From assembly GCA_944372725.1 (NCBI GenBank), contig CALWAA010000136.1:1-35521 (forward strand): a stretch of 35,521 nucleotides of DNA. The letters are read 5' to 3'. Below the pieces are notes generated by a model. The model had not been told where the DNA came from and did not search any database. It saw nothing but the letters and a program-made list of their open reading frames with translations. Of this stretch, positions 9,473-18,734 are shown piece by piece (within the stretch, counting starts at the first letter, position 1; the number at the start of each line of letters is the position of its first letter). The position numbers and the translations under genes were made by a program. The stretch is from an uncultured Bacilli bacterium. Lineage in GTDB: Bacteria > Bacillota_I > Bacilli_A > RF39 > UBA660.

Positions 9473-12400
9473 ATGAAAGTTAAGTTTAGTAGATGTAATT
9501 CAAACGAATTAGCTTCACTACCTACAGTAGATGGACAATTAACTTATGTAAAAGATACAAGTGAAAACTATCTTGATGTAGGTACCACTAGAAATAAAAT
9601 AAGTGACATAGTATTTCTAGAAAATGATGAAGCTTTAGAATCTGTAACTGAACCTTTATCAAGTAAGTTATACTATGTTAAAACATCTAATCAATTATTA
9701 CATTATAATGGAACAGATTTTGATACTATTAATGATTTTGATGTAAAAGCTGCAGATGTATTATTTACAAGTTCTGAACAAATAAGTGCAACAAATGTAC
9801 AAGAAGCTTTAGAACAAATAAATACTAAAGCTGTTAATAATACAACAAGTATAACTGAATTAACTGGAGATGTACAAACTAATGCAGACAATTTATCTAC
9901 ATTACAATCAACAGTACAAGGTATATTACAGAAAAATACACAACAAGATCAAAGTATTTCTACAATTGAAACTTCTATAAGTGATTTAGAAGAAAGTGTA
10001 GAACAATTACAAAATAGTGTTCCAACAGATGAAAGTTTTAATCAATTAGCAGAAAGAGTAACAAATGTAGAAAATAAAAATACACAACAAGATACAGCTA
10101 TAAGTGCTATACAAACAAAAAATACAGAACAAGATAATACTATTTCTACAATCTCTGGAAAAGTAACAGTAAATGAAGGAAAAATTAAAACATTAGAAAC
10201 TTCTGTACAAGGAATAGAAACAGATATTAGTAATATTAAAGAAGAACAAACTACACAAAATAAAGCTATATCAGATTTAAAGGAAAGTAATGTAACTATA
10301 ACAGCAGACATAACAAATCTTAAAAAAGCAGATACTACATTACAAAATAATATAGATACTGTATCAGGAAAAGTAACAACTAATGAAGGAAATATAAGTA
10401 CATTACAAAGTACAGTAGGTACACATACAACAGATATAAACTCTTTAAAAAGTAGAGTAACAGTAAATGAAGGAAATATAACAACTAATACACAAGATAT
10501 TAGTGATATTAAAGAAGATATAAGTACAATAGAAGGAAATGTAAGTTCTATATCTACAACAGTTGGACAACATACTTCAACTATATCAACTTTACAATCT
10601 AATGTAAATACTAATACACAAGATATAACAACATTAGAAGGTAATGTAGAAACAAATACACAAGATATAGAAACATTAGAAACAAATTTAGGTACTTTAG
10701 AAGGAAAAGTTAATACAAATACTTCTAATATAAGTTCTTTAAAAACAAGAGTATCTACAAATGAAACAGATATAGATAATTTACAAAGTAGTGTAAGTAC
10801 TAATACAGAAGATATATCAGATTTAAAAACAAGTGTAGGATCTTTAAATACAACTGTATCTGGACATACAACAAGTATAAGTCAAAATGCTCAAGCGATA
10901 GAAAGTATTCAAGAAGAATTACAAAGTACACAACATTTTAGAGGGTATTATAGTACAATTAATGAAATAACTTCTCTTGAAGGACACGTAGGTGATTTTG
11001 CTTATTGTGCAGAAGATGGGTATAAATATGTGTATGGAGGAACAGGTTGGACAAAAACTACAGAAACAGTACCAGATAAAGCTGTAGATAAAACAACAAT
11101 AGTTCCACTAATGGACGGTACTGCTAGTATAGGAAATGATAATAGATATGCTGCTGGAGACCATAGACACCCTACAGATACAACAAGGGCAAGTGTAGAA
11201 CAATTAGAATCACACACAGAAAATACAAGTAATCCTCATAATGTAACAAAAGCTCAAGTAGGATTAGGAAATGTAGATAATACTTCTGATTTAGATAAAC
11301 CAATTTCTACATTAACACAACAAGCTTTAAATAATAAAGTAGACAAAATAACTGGAAAAGGGTTATCTACAAATGACTATACAACAACAGAAAAAGAAAA
11401 ATTAGCAAGTTTAACTAACTATAATGATACAGAAATAAAAGAAGATATTACAACTTTACAAGGAACTGTAACAGATCTATCAGAAACAGTAGATACAGTA
11501 AATACAACTGTTGACACTTTAAATACAACTGTAACAGGCTTATCTACAGATGTAGGTACTAATAAAACAAATATAACTACATTACAAGGTAAAGTAAATA
11601 CTTTAGAAACAGATGTAGGAGAAGTAAAAGAAACAGTTACAGAAATAAATCAAACAGTTGAAACTTTAAACACAGATGTAGAAGGTTTAAATACTGATTT
11701 AACATCTTTAACAAATACAGTATCTGGACATACAACAAGTATAGGAGAAATAGAAACAGATGTAAGTAATATACAAGGTACTGTTTCAAATCTACAAACA
11801 AGTGTAAGCAATAAAGTAGACAAAGTAACTGGAAAAGGATTATCTACAAATGATTTTACAAATACATATAAAAGTAAATTAGATAGTTTAGAAAACTATG
11901 ACGATACAACTATAACTCAAAATGTATCTACATTACAAAGCAGTGTAAGTACTGTTGAACAAAAAGTATCGAATATAGAAGAGGATGTAGGCACTAATAC
12001 AACAGATATAACAAGTTTAAAAGGTAGTGTAAGTACATTACAAACTAATTTAGGTAACAAGGTAGATAAAGTAAGTGGAAAAGGATTAAGTACTAATGAT
12101 TATACTACAACTGAGAAAAATAAACTTGCAGGTATAGAAGCTAATGCTAATAACTATACATTACCTAAAGCTAGTTCTACAGTACTTGGAGGTATTAAAC
12201 TTGGAGCTAACTTAACAATGGATGGTAATGGAGTAGTTAGTGCCAAAGATACAAACACAACTTACAATGTAATGACAGGTGCTACAAGTAGTACAAACGG
12301 TCAATTAGGTTTAGTTCCAGCTCCACAAAGAGGACAACAAAATTCTTTCTTAAAAGGCGATGGAACTTGGGGAACTGTAGAGTCTGCTACTTATGGAGAA

Positions 12401-15400
12401 GCTACACAAGATCAATCAGGTTTAATGTCAGCAAGTGATAAAACTAAACTTGATGGAATACAAACAGGTGCTAATAATTATACATTACCAAAAGCAAGTA
12501 CAAGTACACTTGGAGGTATAAAAGTAGGAAATAATTTAACTATAGAAAATGACGGTACTTTAAATGCTATAGATACAAATACAACTTATAGTGTTATGAC
12601 TGGTGCAACAAGTAACGCAGACGGAGAATCTGGATTAGTACCTAAACCAACAAGTGGAAACCAAAATAAATATTTAAAGGCAGATGGTACTTGGAGTACT
12701 CCAACAAATACAACATATACTAACGCAACACAAAGTAAAGATGGATTAATGAGTCAAGAAGATAAAACTAAACTGGATGGAATAGCTACAAATGCTAATA
12801 ACTATGTACATCCGACTGCATCAGGATATAAACATATTCCATCTGGAGGACAAACAGGTCAAGTATTAAAATGGAGTGCCGATGGAACAGCACAATGGGG
12901 TACAGATAATAATACAACTTATACAAATGCCACAACATCTAAAGCAGGTTTAATGTCAGCTTCTGACAAAACTAAACTCGATTCATTAAGTAATTATGAC
13001 GATACAGAATTAACAGAAAGTATAGGAACAATAGAAACAAGTATTACTAATATAGAAGAAGATATAAATACTTTAACAACAACAGTAGGAAATAAAGTAG
13101 ATAAAGTAAGTGGAAAAGGTTTAAGTACAAACGACTATACTACAACTGAAAAAAATAAATTAAGTGGTATAGCAAGTGGAGCTACAAAAGTTGCTAAAAG
13201 TAATACTAATGGAAATATATTAATAAATGGAACAGAAACAACTGTATATACAAAACCGGATCTAACTAAACAAGAAGTTGTAGATGCTTTAGGATATACT
13301 CCACCAACAACAAACACAACTTACAATGTAATGACAGGAGCAACAAGTAGTGCGGCAGGTAAATCTGGATTAGTACCACAACCAGCAGCTGGAAAACAAA
13401 CATCATTCTTACGTGGAGATGGAACTTGGGTAGTACCAACAAATACAACTTATACAAATGCCACAACAAGTAAAGATGGATTAATGAGTAGTGAAGATAA
13501 AACAAAACTTGATGGAATTACTGCAGGAACAAGTAATCCACTTGCAAATGGTACAGTTAGTGTAGGTACAAGTACAGCTTATGCTAGACAAGATCACAGA
13601 CACCCATTACAAACAACAGTATCAGGAAATGCCGGAAGTGCAACTAAATTACAAACTGCCAGAACTATAAACGGAGTAGCTTTTGACGGAACTAAAAATA
13701 TTACGATAGATGTCGGACAAGGACACACAATATTAAATAGTTCTGGAACAGAAATGGAAACTAGAACTAAATTAAGATTTAATCATTCGACAGTAACAGA
13801 CGATGAAGAAAATGATGTAACAATAATAACTCCAACAGATACAACTTATAGTGTAGCAACAACAAGTGCAAATGGTTTAATGAGTAGTGCAATGGTAACT
13901 AAATTAAATGGAATAGCTACAGGTGCTACAAAAAATATGGCAAGTAGTACTACACCTAAAGCTAATGGTACTGCAAGTGTTGGAACAGAAGCTAATTTTG
14001 CAAGAGGAGATCACGTTCACCCATTACAAACAACTGTAAGTGGAAATGCTGGAACAGCTACAAAACTTGCAACCGCTAGAACAATTACTTTAAGTGGAGC
14101 TGTAACAGGTAGTACAACATTTGACGGTAGTGCTAATAAAACTATTACAACAACTTTAAGTAATATTGATGCAAGTAAGATTACAAGTGGAACAATAAGT
14201 ATCGATAGATTACCGGCAGCCGCACTTGAGAGATGTGTAGTAGTAGCAAATGATACTGCAAGGTTTGATTTAACAGCAAGTGATGTACAGCTTGGAGATA
14301 CCGTAAAAGTAACTGCTACAAATACAATGTATATGGTTACAAATACAAGTGAGTTGGATAATGAAAATGGATATACAGAATTTAGTGCTGGACACGCTGC
14401 AACAGCAGATCAAGCAACTAAAGCAAACCAATTAACAACTGCAAGAACAATAAATGGAACTGCATTTAATGGAACTGCAAATATAACAACTGCTAAATGG
14501 GGTACATCAAGAAACATCTATATACAAGATGCTAGTAAGGCACATACAGGTACAGCAGTAGCGGTAGATGGTAGTGCAAATGAATATTTATTACTACCAA
14601 GTACAATAACAGCTGCACTATCTGGAAATGCTACAAGTGCTACAACAGCAACACAAATAAAATATACATTACAAAATCCTACATCTTCAAGCACTTATGT
14701 ATTACCTTTTGTAAGTTCTGCAAGCACTGCAAACAAAACAGCGTATATAAATAATGGATTAAGTTATAATACACTTGAAGGTACAACAAGTGCTACAGGT
14801 TATGGAACATTAATACTTGGAAATAGTACTAAATCAGGAACAGCTGCAAATAAATATGGACAAATAAGATTATATGGAACAAGTTCGGGATATACACAAA
14901 TTAAAGCTGGAAGTTCTACAAGTAACTTTACATTAACATTACCTAACGCGACAGATACTTTAGTTGGTGTAAGTGCTTCACAAGCATTAACAAATAAAAC
15001 ATATAATGGTTATACACTTGCAGCAGCTTGTGCTAAAGGAGTAGTAACAAGTGTAGATACAAGTGCTAACTTACCTACTTCAAATGCTGTTAAAACATTT
15101 GTTGAAGGAAAAGGATATAAAACAACAGATAATAACTATTATCCAACAACCTGGGCTTGGACAAATGGAACAACAAGTGGTCCAACTGCTAAATTAACAG
15201 GTAGTGGAATGAGTGCAGTAGCAGTTGCGGCTATACCTAGTGCAAGTGGAACAACACAAAGTGGTATTGTAACAACAGGAGCTCAAACATTTGGAGGGGT
15301 AAAAACATTTAGTTCAGCTCCAAAACTAAGTACAAATACATTAACAACAAGTAGTGGATATACAGTAACAATTCCAAATGCGGCGAGTACATTAGTAAAT

Positions 15401-15691
15401 TTAAGTACATCACAATCTTTAACAAACAAAACATATAATGGTTTAACATTAACAGAAGGAAGTACAAACTTTACAATTAAAGGTGGAAGTACAACAGAAA
15501 GAACATTAACAGTAAACGCAAGTTATACATTAGGAGCTGCTTGTGCTAAAGGTGTAGACACTAGTATTACAAAATCTTCAACAAGTACAAACTTACCAAC
15601 AAGTAAAGCTGTTGCAAACTTAGTTAAAAGTGTATCAGGTTGTACAACACAGGCAACAAGTTTAACTTGTACTTTACCTGATAATTTATAA
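9473..15691 (+). CDS. Giant tail fibre protein 2 (2,072 residues)
   Basis: Starts at ATG 9473 with AGGTGG (9459-9464) 8 bases ahead. Residues ~1-85 form an attachment domain (FSRCNSNELASLPTVDGQLT ... NYLDVG) shared with the fibre at 19392. A coiled coil with 'NTQDI/LQSxV' heptads fills ~110-480. Residues ~540-620 carry a block shared with the 19392 fibre (PLMDGTASIG, GDHRHPTDTTRAS, NPHNVTKAQVGLGNVDNTSD). From ~840 to 1480 there are tandem modules: KVDKVSGKGLSTNDYTTTEK, 'NVMTGATSS...GLVP' units near 930, 1039 and 1282, and 'NATTSKDGLMSxxDKTKLDGI' units. The last ~600 residues are Gly/Ser/Thr-rich beta structure with LTNKTYNG repeats. The end (SLTCTLPDNL) is abrupt. Probably a long trimeric fibre; the short tip genes follow directly. 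Confidence 0.85.
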   Translation: MKVKFSRCNSNELASLPTVDGQLTYVKDTSENYLDVGTTRNKISDIVFLENDEALESVTEPLSSKLYYVKTSNQLLHYNGTDFDTINDFDVKAADVLFTSSEQISATNVQEALEQINTKAVNNTTSITELTGDVQTNADNLSTLQSTVQGILQKNTQQDQSISTIETSISDLEESVEQLQNSVPTDESFNQLAERVTNVENKNTQQDTAISAIQTKNTEQDNTISTISGKVTVNEGKIKTLETSVQGIETDISNIKEEQTTQNKAISDLKESNVTITADITNLKKADTTLQNNIDTVSGKVTTNEGNISTLQSTVGTHTTDINSLKSRVTVNEGNITTNTQDISDIKEDISTIEGNVSSISTTVGQHTSTISTLQSNVNTNTQDITTLEGNVETNTQDIETLETNLGTLEGKVNTNTSNISSLKTRVSTNETDIDNLQSSVSTNTEDISDLKTSVGSLNTTVSGHTTSISQNAQAIESIQEELQSTQHFRGYYSTINEITSLEGHVGDFAYCAEDGYKYVYGGTGWTKTTETVPDKAVDKTTIVPLMDGTASIGNDNRYAAGDHRHPTDTTRASVEQLESHTENTSNPHNVTKAQVGLGNVDNTSDLDKPISTLTQQALNNKVDKITGKGLSTNDYTTTEKEKLASLTNYNDTEIKEDITTLQGTVTDLSETVDTVNTTVDTLNTTVTGLSTDVGTNKTNITTLQGKVNTLETDVGEVKETVTEINQTVETLNTDVEGLNTDLTSLTNTVSGHTTSIGEIETDVSNIQGTVSNLQTSVSNKVDKVTGKGLSTNDFTNTYKSKLDSLENYDDTTITQNVSTLQSSVSTVEQKVSNIEEDVGTNTTDITSLKGSVSTLQTNLGNKVDKVSGKGLSTNDYTTTEKNKLAGIEANANNYTLPKASSTVLGGIKLGANLTMDGNGVVSAKDTNTTYNVMTGATSSTNGQLGLVPAPQRGQQNSFLKGDGTWGTVESATYGEATQDQSGLMSASDKTKLDGIQTGANNYTLPKASTSTLGGIKVGNNLTIENDGTLNAIDTNTTYSVMTGATSNADGESGLVPKPTSGNQNKYLKADGTWSTPTNTTYTNATQSKDGLMSQEDKTKLDGIATNANNYVHPTASGYKHIPSGGQTGQVLKWSADGTAQWGTDNNTTYTNATTSKAGLMSASDKTKLDSLSNYDDTELTESIGTIETSITNIEEDINTLTTTVGNKVDKVSGKGLSTNDYTTTEKNKLSGIASGATKVAKSNTNGNILINGTETTVYTKPDLTKQEVVDALGYTPPTTNTTYNVMTGATSSAAGKSGLVPQPAAGKQTSFLRGDGTWVVPTNTTYTNATTSKDGLMSSEDKTKLDGITAGTSNPLANGTVSVGTSTAYARQDHRHPLQTTVSGNAGSATKLQTARTINGVAFDGTKNITIDVGQGHTILNSSGTEMETRTKLRFNHSTVTDDEENDVTIITPTDTTYSVATTSANGLMSSAMVTKLNGIATGATKNMASSTTPKANGTASVGTEANFARGDHVHPLQTTVSGNAGTATKLATARTITLSGAVTGSTTFDGSANKTITTTLSNIDASKITSGTISIDRLPAAALERCVVVANDTARFDLTASDVQLGDTVKVTATNTMYMVTNTSELDNENGYTEFSAGHAATADQATKANQLTTARTINGTAFNGTANITTAKWGTSRNIYIQDASKAHTGTAVAVDGSANEYLLLPSTITAALSGNATSATTATQIKYTLQNPTSSSTYVLPFVSSASTANKTAYINNGLSYNTLEGTTSATGYGTLILGNSTKSGTAANKYGQIRLYGTSSGYTQIKAGSSTSNFTLTLPNATDTLVGVSASQALTNKTYNGYTLAAACAKGVVTSVDTSANLPTSNAVKTFVEGKGYKTTDNNYYPTTWAWTNGTTSGPTAKLTGSGMSAVAVAAIPSASGTTQSGIVTTGAQTFGGVKTFSSAPKLSTNTLTTSSGYTVTIPNAASTLVNLSTSQSLTNKTYNGLTLTEGSTNFTIKGGSTTERTLTVNASYTLGAACAKGVDTSITKSSTSTNLPTSKAVANLVKSVSGCTTQATSLTCTLPDNL

Positions 15692-15702
15692 AAATAAATA
15701 CA

Positions 15703-15761
15703 ACCTCCCATTAGTAATCCTAGTGGGGGGGGGGTATGTTACACAAACATATCCCAGAAAG
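15703..15761 (+). promoter_or_regulatory. G-run leader with two alternative hairpins, upstream of short fibre A
   Basis: CCTCCCATTAG (15704-15714) can pair throughout, with G-U pairs, with CTAGTGGGGGG (15720-15730). The same G run plus TATGTT can instead pair with AACATATCCC (15747-15756), just ahead of the ribosome binding site of fibre A. The foldings exclude each other. There is no T tail, so this is not a standard terminator. Confidence 0.4.
15725..15734 (+). repeat. Run of ten G between fibre genes
   Basis: The longest G homopolymer in the window, striking in such AT-rich DNA. Runs this long are prone to slippage. It sits in the 3' arm of the leader hairpin, so length changes would alter RNA folding rather than a protein. 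Confidence 0.9.
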
Positions 15762-15770
15762 GGATATAAA

Positions 15771-16214
15771 ATGAGTACAGTAAAACAAAAATATTTAAAA
15801 GATGAAAGTGGAAGTAAAATAAGTCCAATAACAAGTGGTGATAGTGTTTTTGATAAAACAAATAACCCTATAACAGAATGGGATGGATATGAAGGTTCTT
15901 TGGCGGGATGGTATATATTTCCAAATGGTAGAATGATTATACAATGGGGACAACAAAAATTATCAACAACTAATAGTTGGTTACAAGATGGTGCGGATTA
16001 TTATAAAAATGTAAATTTATACCAGTCTATATTTGGAGGAGAATGTTTTGCTAATTTTTCTTATGCTAATGGTATAAACCATGCCGGAGCTACTCTATTA
16101 AAAAGTTCTGGTAGTACTAATTTTAATATTGTAAGACTAAGAACAAAAGTTAATCCAGCTGACATAAAGGGTGAATGTAATATAAATTGGTTTGTTATTG
16201 GAGTACTTTCATAA
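15771..16214 (+). CDS. Short tail fibre A, gp53-like tip (147 residues, intact)
   Basis: Start at ATG 15771 with AGAAAGGGA ahead (15756-15764). The frame is open upstream through the G run to a GTG at 15723, but the homologous start in the sister genes supports 15771. Residues 1-~30 are the shared attachment domain (KYLKDESGSKISPITSGDSV). The C-terminal part has PNGRMIIQWGQ (~58-68) and ends INWFVIGVLS, the hallmarks of the gp53-like C-terminal fibre-tip domain found in many phage fibres. First of six paralogous short fibre genes; it has no G run inside and so is always in frame. Confidence 0.8.
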   Translation: MSTVKQKYLKDESGSKISPITSGDSVFDKTNNPITEWDGYEGSLAGWYIFPNGRMIIQWGQQKLSTTNSWLQDGADYYKNVNLYQSIFGGECFANFSYANGINHAGATLLKSSGSTNFNIVRLRTKVNPADIKGECNINWFVIGVLS

Positions 16215-16218
16215 AAAG

Positions 16219-16255
16219 TATAAGGAGTCGTATATTATTTATATCTCCTTATACT
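16219..16255 (+). terminator. Strong hairpin after fibre A (terminator-like, no T tail)
   Basis: An 11-bp stem, AGTATAAGGAG / CTCCTTATACT, just after the stop of fibre A, with no U run after it. It may be an RNA end or processing structure. Confidence 0.5.
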
Positions 16256-16309
16256 TAATAAAAAGATAATGTAAATATTATCTATTTAAGGAAAGGAGAT
16301 ATTTAATAT

Positions 16310-16803
16310 ATGAGTACAGTAAAACAACAATATATTAGAAATACAGAAAATAATATAATCTCTCCTGTAACTTCTACAAAAAGTGTGTATACGGGGGGCA
16401 AGCCTTAAATAGTGTTTTAAGTAATTTGTATGAATCCAAAACACTATTTACAGGTTTAACATACGGTAATTTTAAAATAACAGATTATATGAGTAATTAT
16501 AATTTATTAAGAATAGATATACAAAATAATTCAAGTGTATTTGATGGACAACAATGTTTTAACAGTCATTTTATATGGGTAGTAGATGATGTACAATTTG
16601 CTATAAGTGGTATATTTTATATAGGTTCTACATATATGTATTTGTATAATACAGTTTTAAGTTTTGTAGGATTAAATGTAACACAGACTAATAATAATTT
16701 AATTAGAATACAACATAATATTAGTAATAGTACAAGTGCTGTTACTTCTAATGGTTTGTATATAAAATCTGTAGTAGGTTATAGAAAAATACAAAGTACT
16801 TAA
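16310..16803 (+). CDS. Short tail fibre B, out of frame at a G6 run (phase-OFF as read)
   Basis: ATG 16310 with AAAGGAG ahead. The first 28 codons encode the shared N-terminal domain (QYIRNTENNIISPVTSTKSV), then TAT ACG GGG GGC AAG CCT TAA stops translation after 32 codons. The rest continues in the -1 frame (GGQALNSVLSNLYESK...). One added G in the G6 run (16393-16398) gives a continuous 164-residue protein. The C-terminal ~130 residues are beta-rich and Asn/Ser-rich; I do not recognise the family. Alternatives are -1 ribosomal slippage on G GGG GGC (which has the X XXY YYZ form) or a homopolymer sequencing error. The tip is expected to bind a receptor, by position. Confidence 0.7.
16393..16398 (+). 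repeat. G6 run at the domain junction of fibre B
   Basis: Six G directly after the shared N-terminal domain. Seven would keep the gene in frame. The heptamer GGGGGGC at 16393-16399 is in the right frame for -1 tandem slippage. Confidence 0.85.
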
Positions 16804-16855
16804 AAAAAATAATATTTATAATTATCTTTCTTATATAAGAAAGGAGTTATAAATA

Positions 16856-17332
16856 ATGTCAACACCAATAAAATATTTAAAAGATGAAAATGGAAATACA
16901 ATAAGTCCTGCTGTAAGTGTAGATAGTATATTCATACAGGGGGAGGTAAACTAGTTGACTACATATATCCTATAGGTAGTATTTATATGTCAGTTAACAG
17001 TACAAACCCTTCACAATTATTTGGACGGTACGTGGACTCAACTTAAAGACAGATTTTTATTAGGAGTTGGAGATACATATATAACAGTAAATAGTACTGG
17101 CGGGGAAGCCAGACATATATTAACAGAAGATGAAATGCCTGTACACCAACACACTAATAATAGTATTTATGCTACAACTCCTGGTACAGGTACTGTAATT
17201 GGAACAGCCGTATCGGGTGGAACTGGAACAGTAAACTGGTATGCGGATAATACAGGATTTCAAGGAAAAAATTATGCTCACAATAATATGCCACCCTATT
17301 TAACTGTTTATATGTGGAAACGTACGAAATAA
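16856..17332 (+). CDS. Short tail fibre C, gp10/gp12-like collar tip with two frame changes
   Basis: ATG 16856 with AAAGGAG ahead. The shared N-terminal domain (KYLKDENGNTISPAVSVDSI) runs into ATA CAG GGG GAG GTA AAC TAG, stopping after 32 codons. Adding one G to the G5 run (16939-16943) moves translation to the -1 frame (GGGKLVDYIYPIGSIYMSV ... PSQLFG). That frame then hits CGG at 17026; skipping its C gives FGGTWTQLKDRFLLG, matching FGGTW in fibre E. With both changes the product is 158 residues and ends HNNMPPYLTVYMWKRTK, the typical end of T4 gp10/gp12-like collar proteins. EMPVHQH is a likely metal-binding histidine motif. This gene combines both frame phenomena of the window. Confidence 0.75.
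16939..16943 (+). repeat. G5 run at the domain junction of fibre C
   Basis: Five G after codon 28. Six would keep the gene in frame to the CGG site at 17026. Same relative position as in fibre B. Confidence 0.8.
17026..17028 (+). other. In-frame CGG, +1 frameshift site in fibre C
   Basis: The frame reads TTT GGA CGG TAC and meets TAA six codons later. Skipping C gives TTT GGA GGT ACG TGG, i.e. FGGTW, identical to fibre E (18003 gene), where the DNA is TTTGGAGGTACTTGG with no C. Confidence 0.8.
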
Positions 17333-17409
17333 ATACATATAAATATAACTTATTTAAAAACAGGATATATAATTATAACTTCTAATAAATTTTAGGAGGT
17401 AATTATATA

Positions 17410-17962
17410 ATGGATGTAAAAAGTAAATATTTAAAAGATGAAACAGGTGAAGTAATTAGTCCTGTTGTAAGCACACAAACTGTATATGATGCCTCTGGAA
17501 ACACTTTGGGGGGGTATTGTACCTATTGGAACAGTACTTCCTTATGTAGGTAAAACTGCACCATTAAATTATTTATTATGTGATGGTTCAGTTTATAATA
17601 AAAGTGATTATCCAGAATTATATAATTTAATGTTAGCAAATTCTTCCATAGGAATTACAAATACAACATTTTATGTACCTGATTTAAAAGGAAGATTTGT
17701 TTTAGGTTATAATAGTGGTATTTATAATATAGGTGTAACCGGTGGAGAAGTAACTCATACTTTAACAGTTGATGAGATGCCTGCACATACTCACAGTTTA
17801 GCTATGCAAGCGGGAAATCAAACTGGAATAATAGATAAAATTTCTGTTAACGACTTTGTAAATTGTAATTGGTATTCACACGTGGAATACACAGGAGGAA
17901 ACCAACCCCACAATAATATGCCACCATATATAGTTTTAAATTATATAATAAGAGCCAAATAA
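17410..17962 (+). CDS. Short tail fibre D, tail-collar domain, out of frame at a G7 run
   Basis: ATG 17410 with AGGAGG ahead. The shared N-terminal domain (KYLKDETGEVISPVVSTQTV) leads to ACT TTG GGG GGG TAT and a stop after 47 codons. Removing one G from the G7 run (17508-17514) joins it to LGGIVPIGTVLPYVGKTAP and gives a 183-residue protein. The tip is a phage tail-collar domain: LLCDGSVYNKSDYPELYNL, YVPDLKGRFVLGY, EMPAHTHSL and PHNNMPPYIVLNYIIRAK. In related proteins the HTH histidines bind metal and the domain trimerises at the fibre tip. Phase-OFF as sequenced, with the error opposite in sign to fibres B and C. Confidence 0.75.
17508..17514 (+). repeat. G7 run at the domain junction of fibre D
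   Basis: Seven G after ACTTT. Six would keep the gene in frame. Same position, right after the shared N-terminal domain, as in fibres B and C. Confidence 0.85.
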
Positions 17963-18002
17963 TAAAAACTGAACCTTCACAAAAAGTTTGGAGGTTTAAG
18001 AA

Positions 18003-18707
18003 ATGGCAAATAAAATAAGTTATATTGAAAATGAAAATGGAGAAAAAATATCTCCGGTTACAAGTGTAGATTCTATTTATACAGAAGACGGTAAAAAATT
18101 ATTAGATGCTTTACACCCAGTAGGTAGTATTTATTTATCTACATCTAGTACAAATCCTAGTACTTATTTTGGAGGTACTTGGGAAAGATTTGCGAATGGA
18201 CAAGTATTAGTAGGTGTAGATACACAGGAAACAGAATTTAATACAGTACAAAAAACAGGAGGAAATAAAACACATACAGTTACTTTAGATAAAGTACCGG
18301 CTCATACTCACAGTATTCCAAAATTAAGTGGAACAGCTGCATCTGCTGGAAGTCATACACATAGTGATACATTTGCAGTAGCAAGTGCTGGGTCCCACAC
18401 ACATAGACTAAAAAGAGGGGACGGTTCTACAGATTTTTCAGGTTTAGGTGAATTTACAAATAGAAAAACAGGTAAAGAACCTGTTCAACAAGCTGGAAGT
18501 TTTATTTGGGATGGTGTATCTGCTACAACAACTTCAGCGGGCGCACATACTCACACTTTAAATGGTTCTATAAGTTCTGGAGGAGTACATACACATACAG
18601 TATCAACCAAACCAAGTACTACAGGTAGTACAGGTAGTAGTATAAGTATTAATTTTAATGTACTACAACCTTATATCACTTGTTATATATGGAGAAGAAC
18701 ACAGTAA
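18003..18707 (+). CDS. Short tail fibre E, gp10/gp12-like collar tip (234 residues, intact)
   Basis: ATG 18003 with TTGGAGG ahead. Residues 1-~30 are the shared attachment domain (SYIENENGEKISPVTSVDSI). Next come HPVGSIYLSTSSTNPS and YFGGTWERF, which fibre C matches once its frames are repaired. The body holds five His-Thr-His motifs (AHTHSIP, SHTHSDT, SHTHRLK, AHTHTLN, VHTHTVS); in T4 gp12-type fibres such motifs bind metal on the trimer axis. The end, FNVLQPYITCYIWRRTQ, is the usual collar-domain C-terminus. No G run at the junction, so this gene is constitutively in frame. Probably a receptor-binding or baseplate short fibre. Confidence 0.85.
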   Translation: MANKISYIENENGEKISPVTSVDSIYTEDGKKLLDALHPVGSIYLSTSSTNPSTYFGGTWERFANGQVLVGVDTQETEFNTVQKTGGNKTHTVTLDKVPAHTHSIPKLSGTAASAGSHTHSDTFAVASAGSHTHRLKRGDGSTDFSGLGEFTNRKTGKEPVQQAGSFIWDGVSATTTSAGAHTHTLNGSISSGGVHTHTVSTKPSTTGSTGSSISINFNVLQPYITCYIWRRTQ

Positions 18708-18734
18708 ACTATTAATGTATAAAAGATAATTATT

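Noticed and set aside
15723..15770. N-terminal extension of fibre A through the G10 run from GTG 15723
   Set aside because: The sister genes start at the equivalent of 15771, which has a good ribosome binding site; the open frame through the G run is probably incidental.
16826..16843. An 18-bp palindrome (CTTTCTTATATAAGAAAG) over the fibre C ribosome binding site
   Set aside because: It could hide the site, but AT-rich palindromes are frequent here and the stem is weak; not enough to call a regulator.
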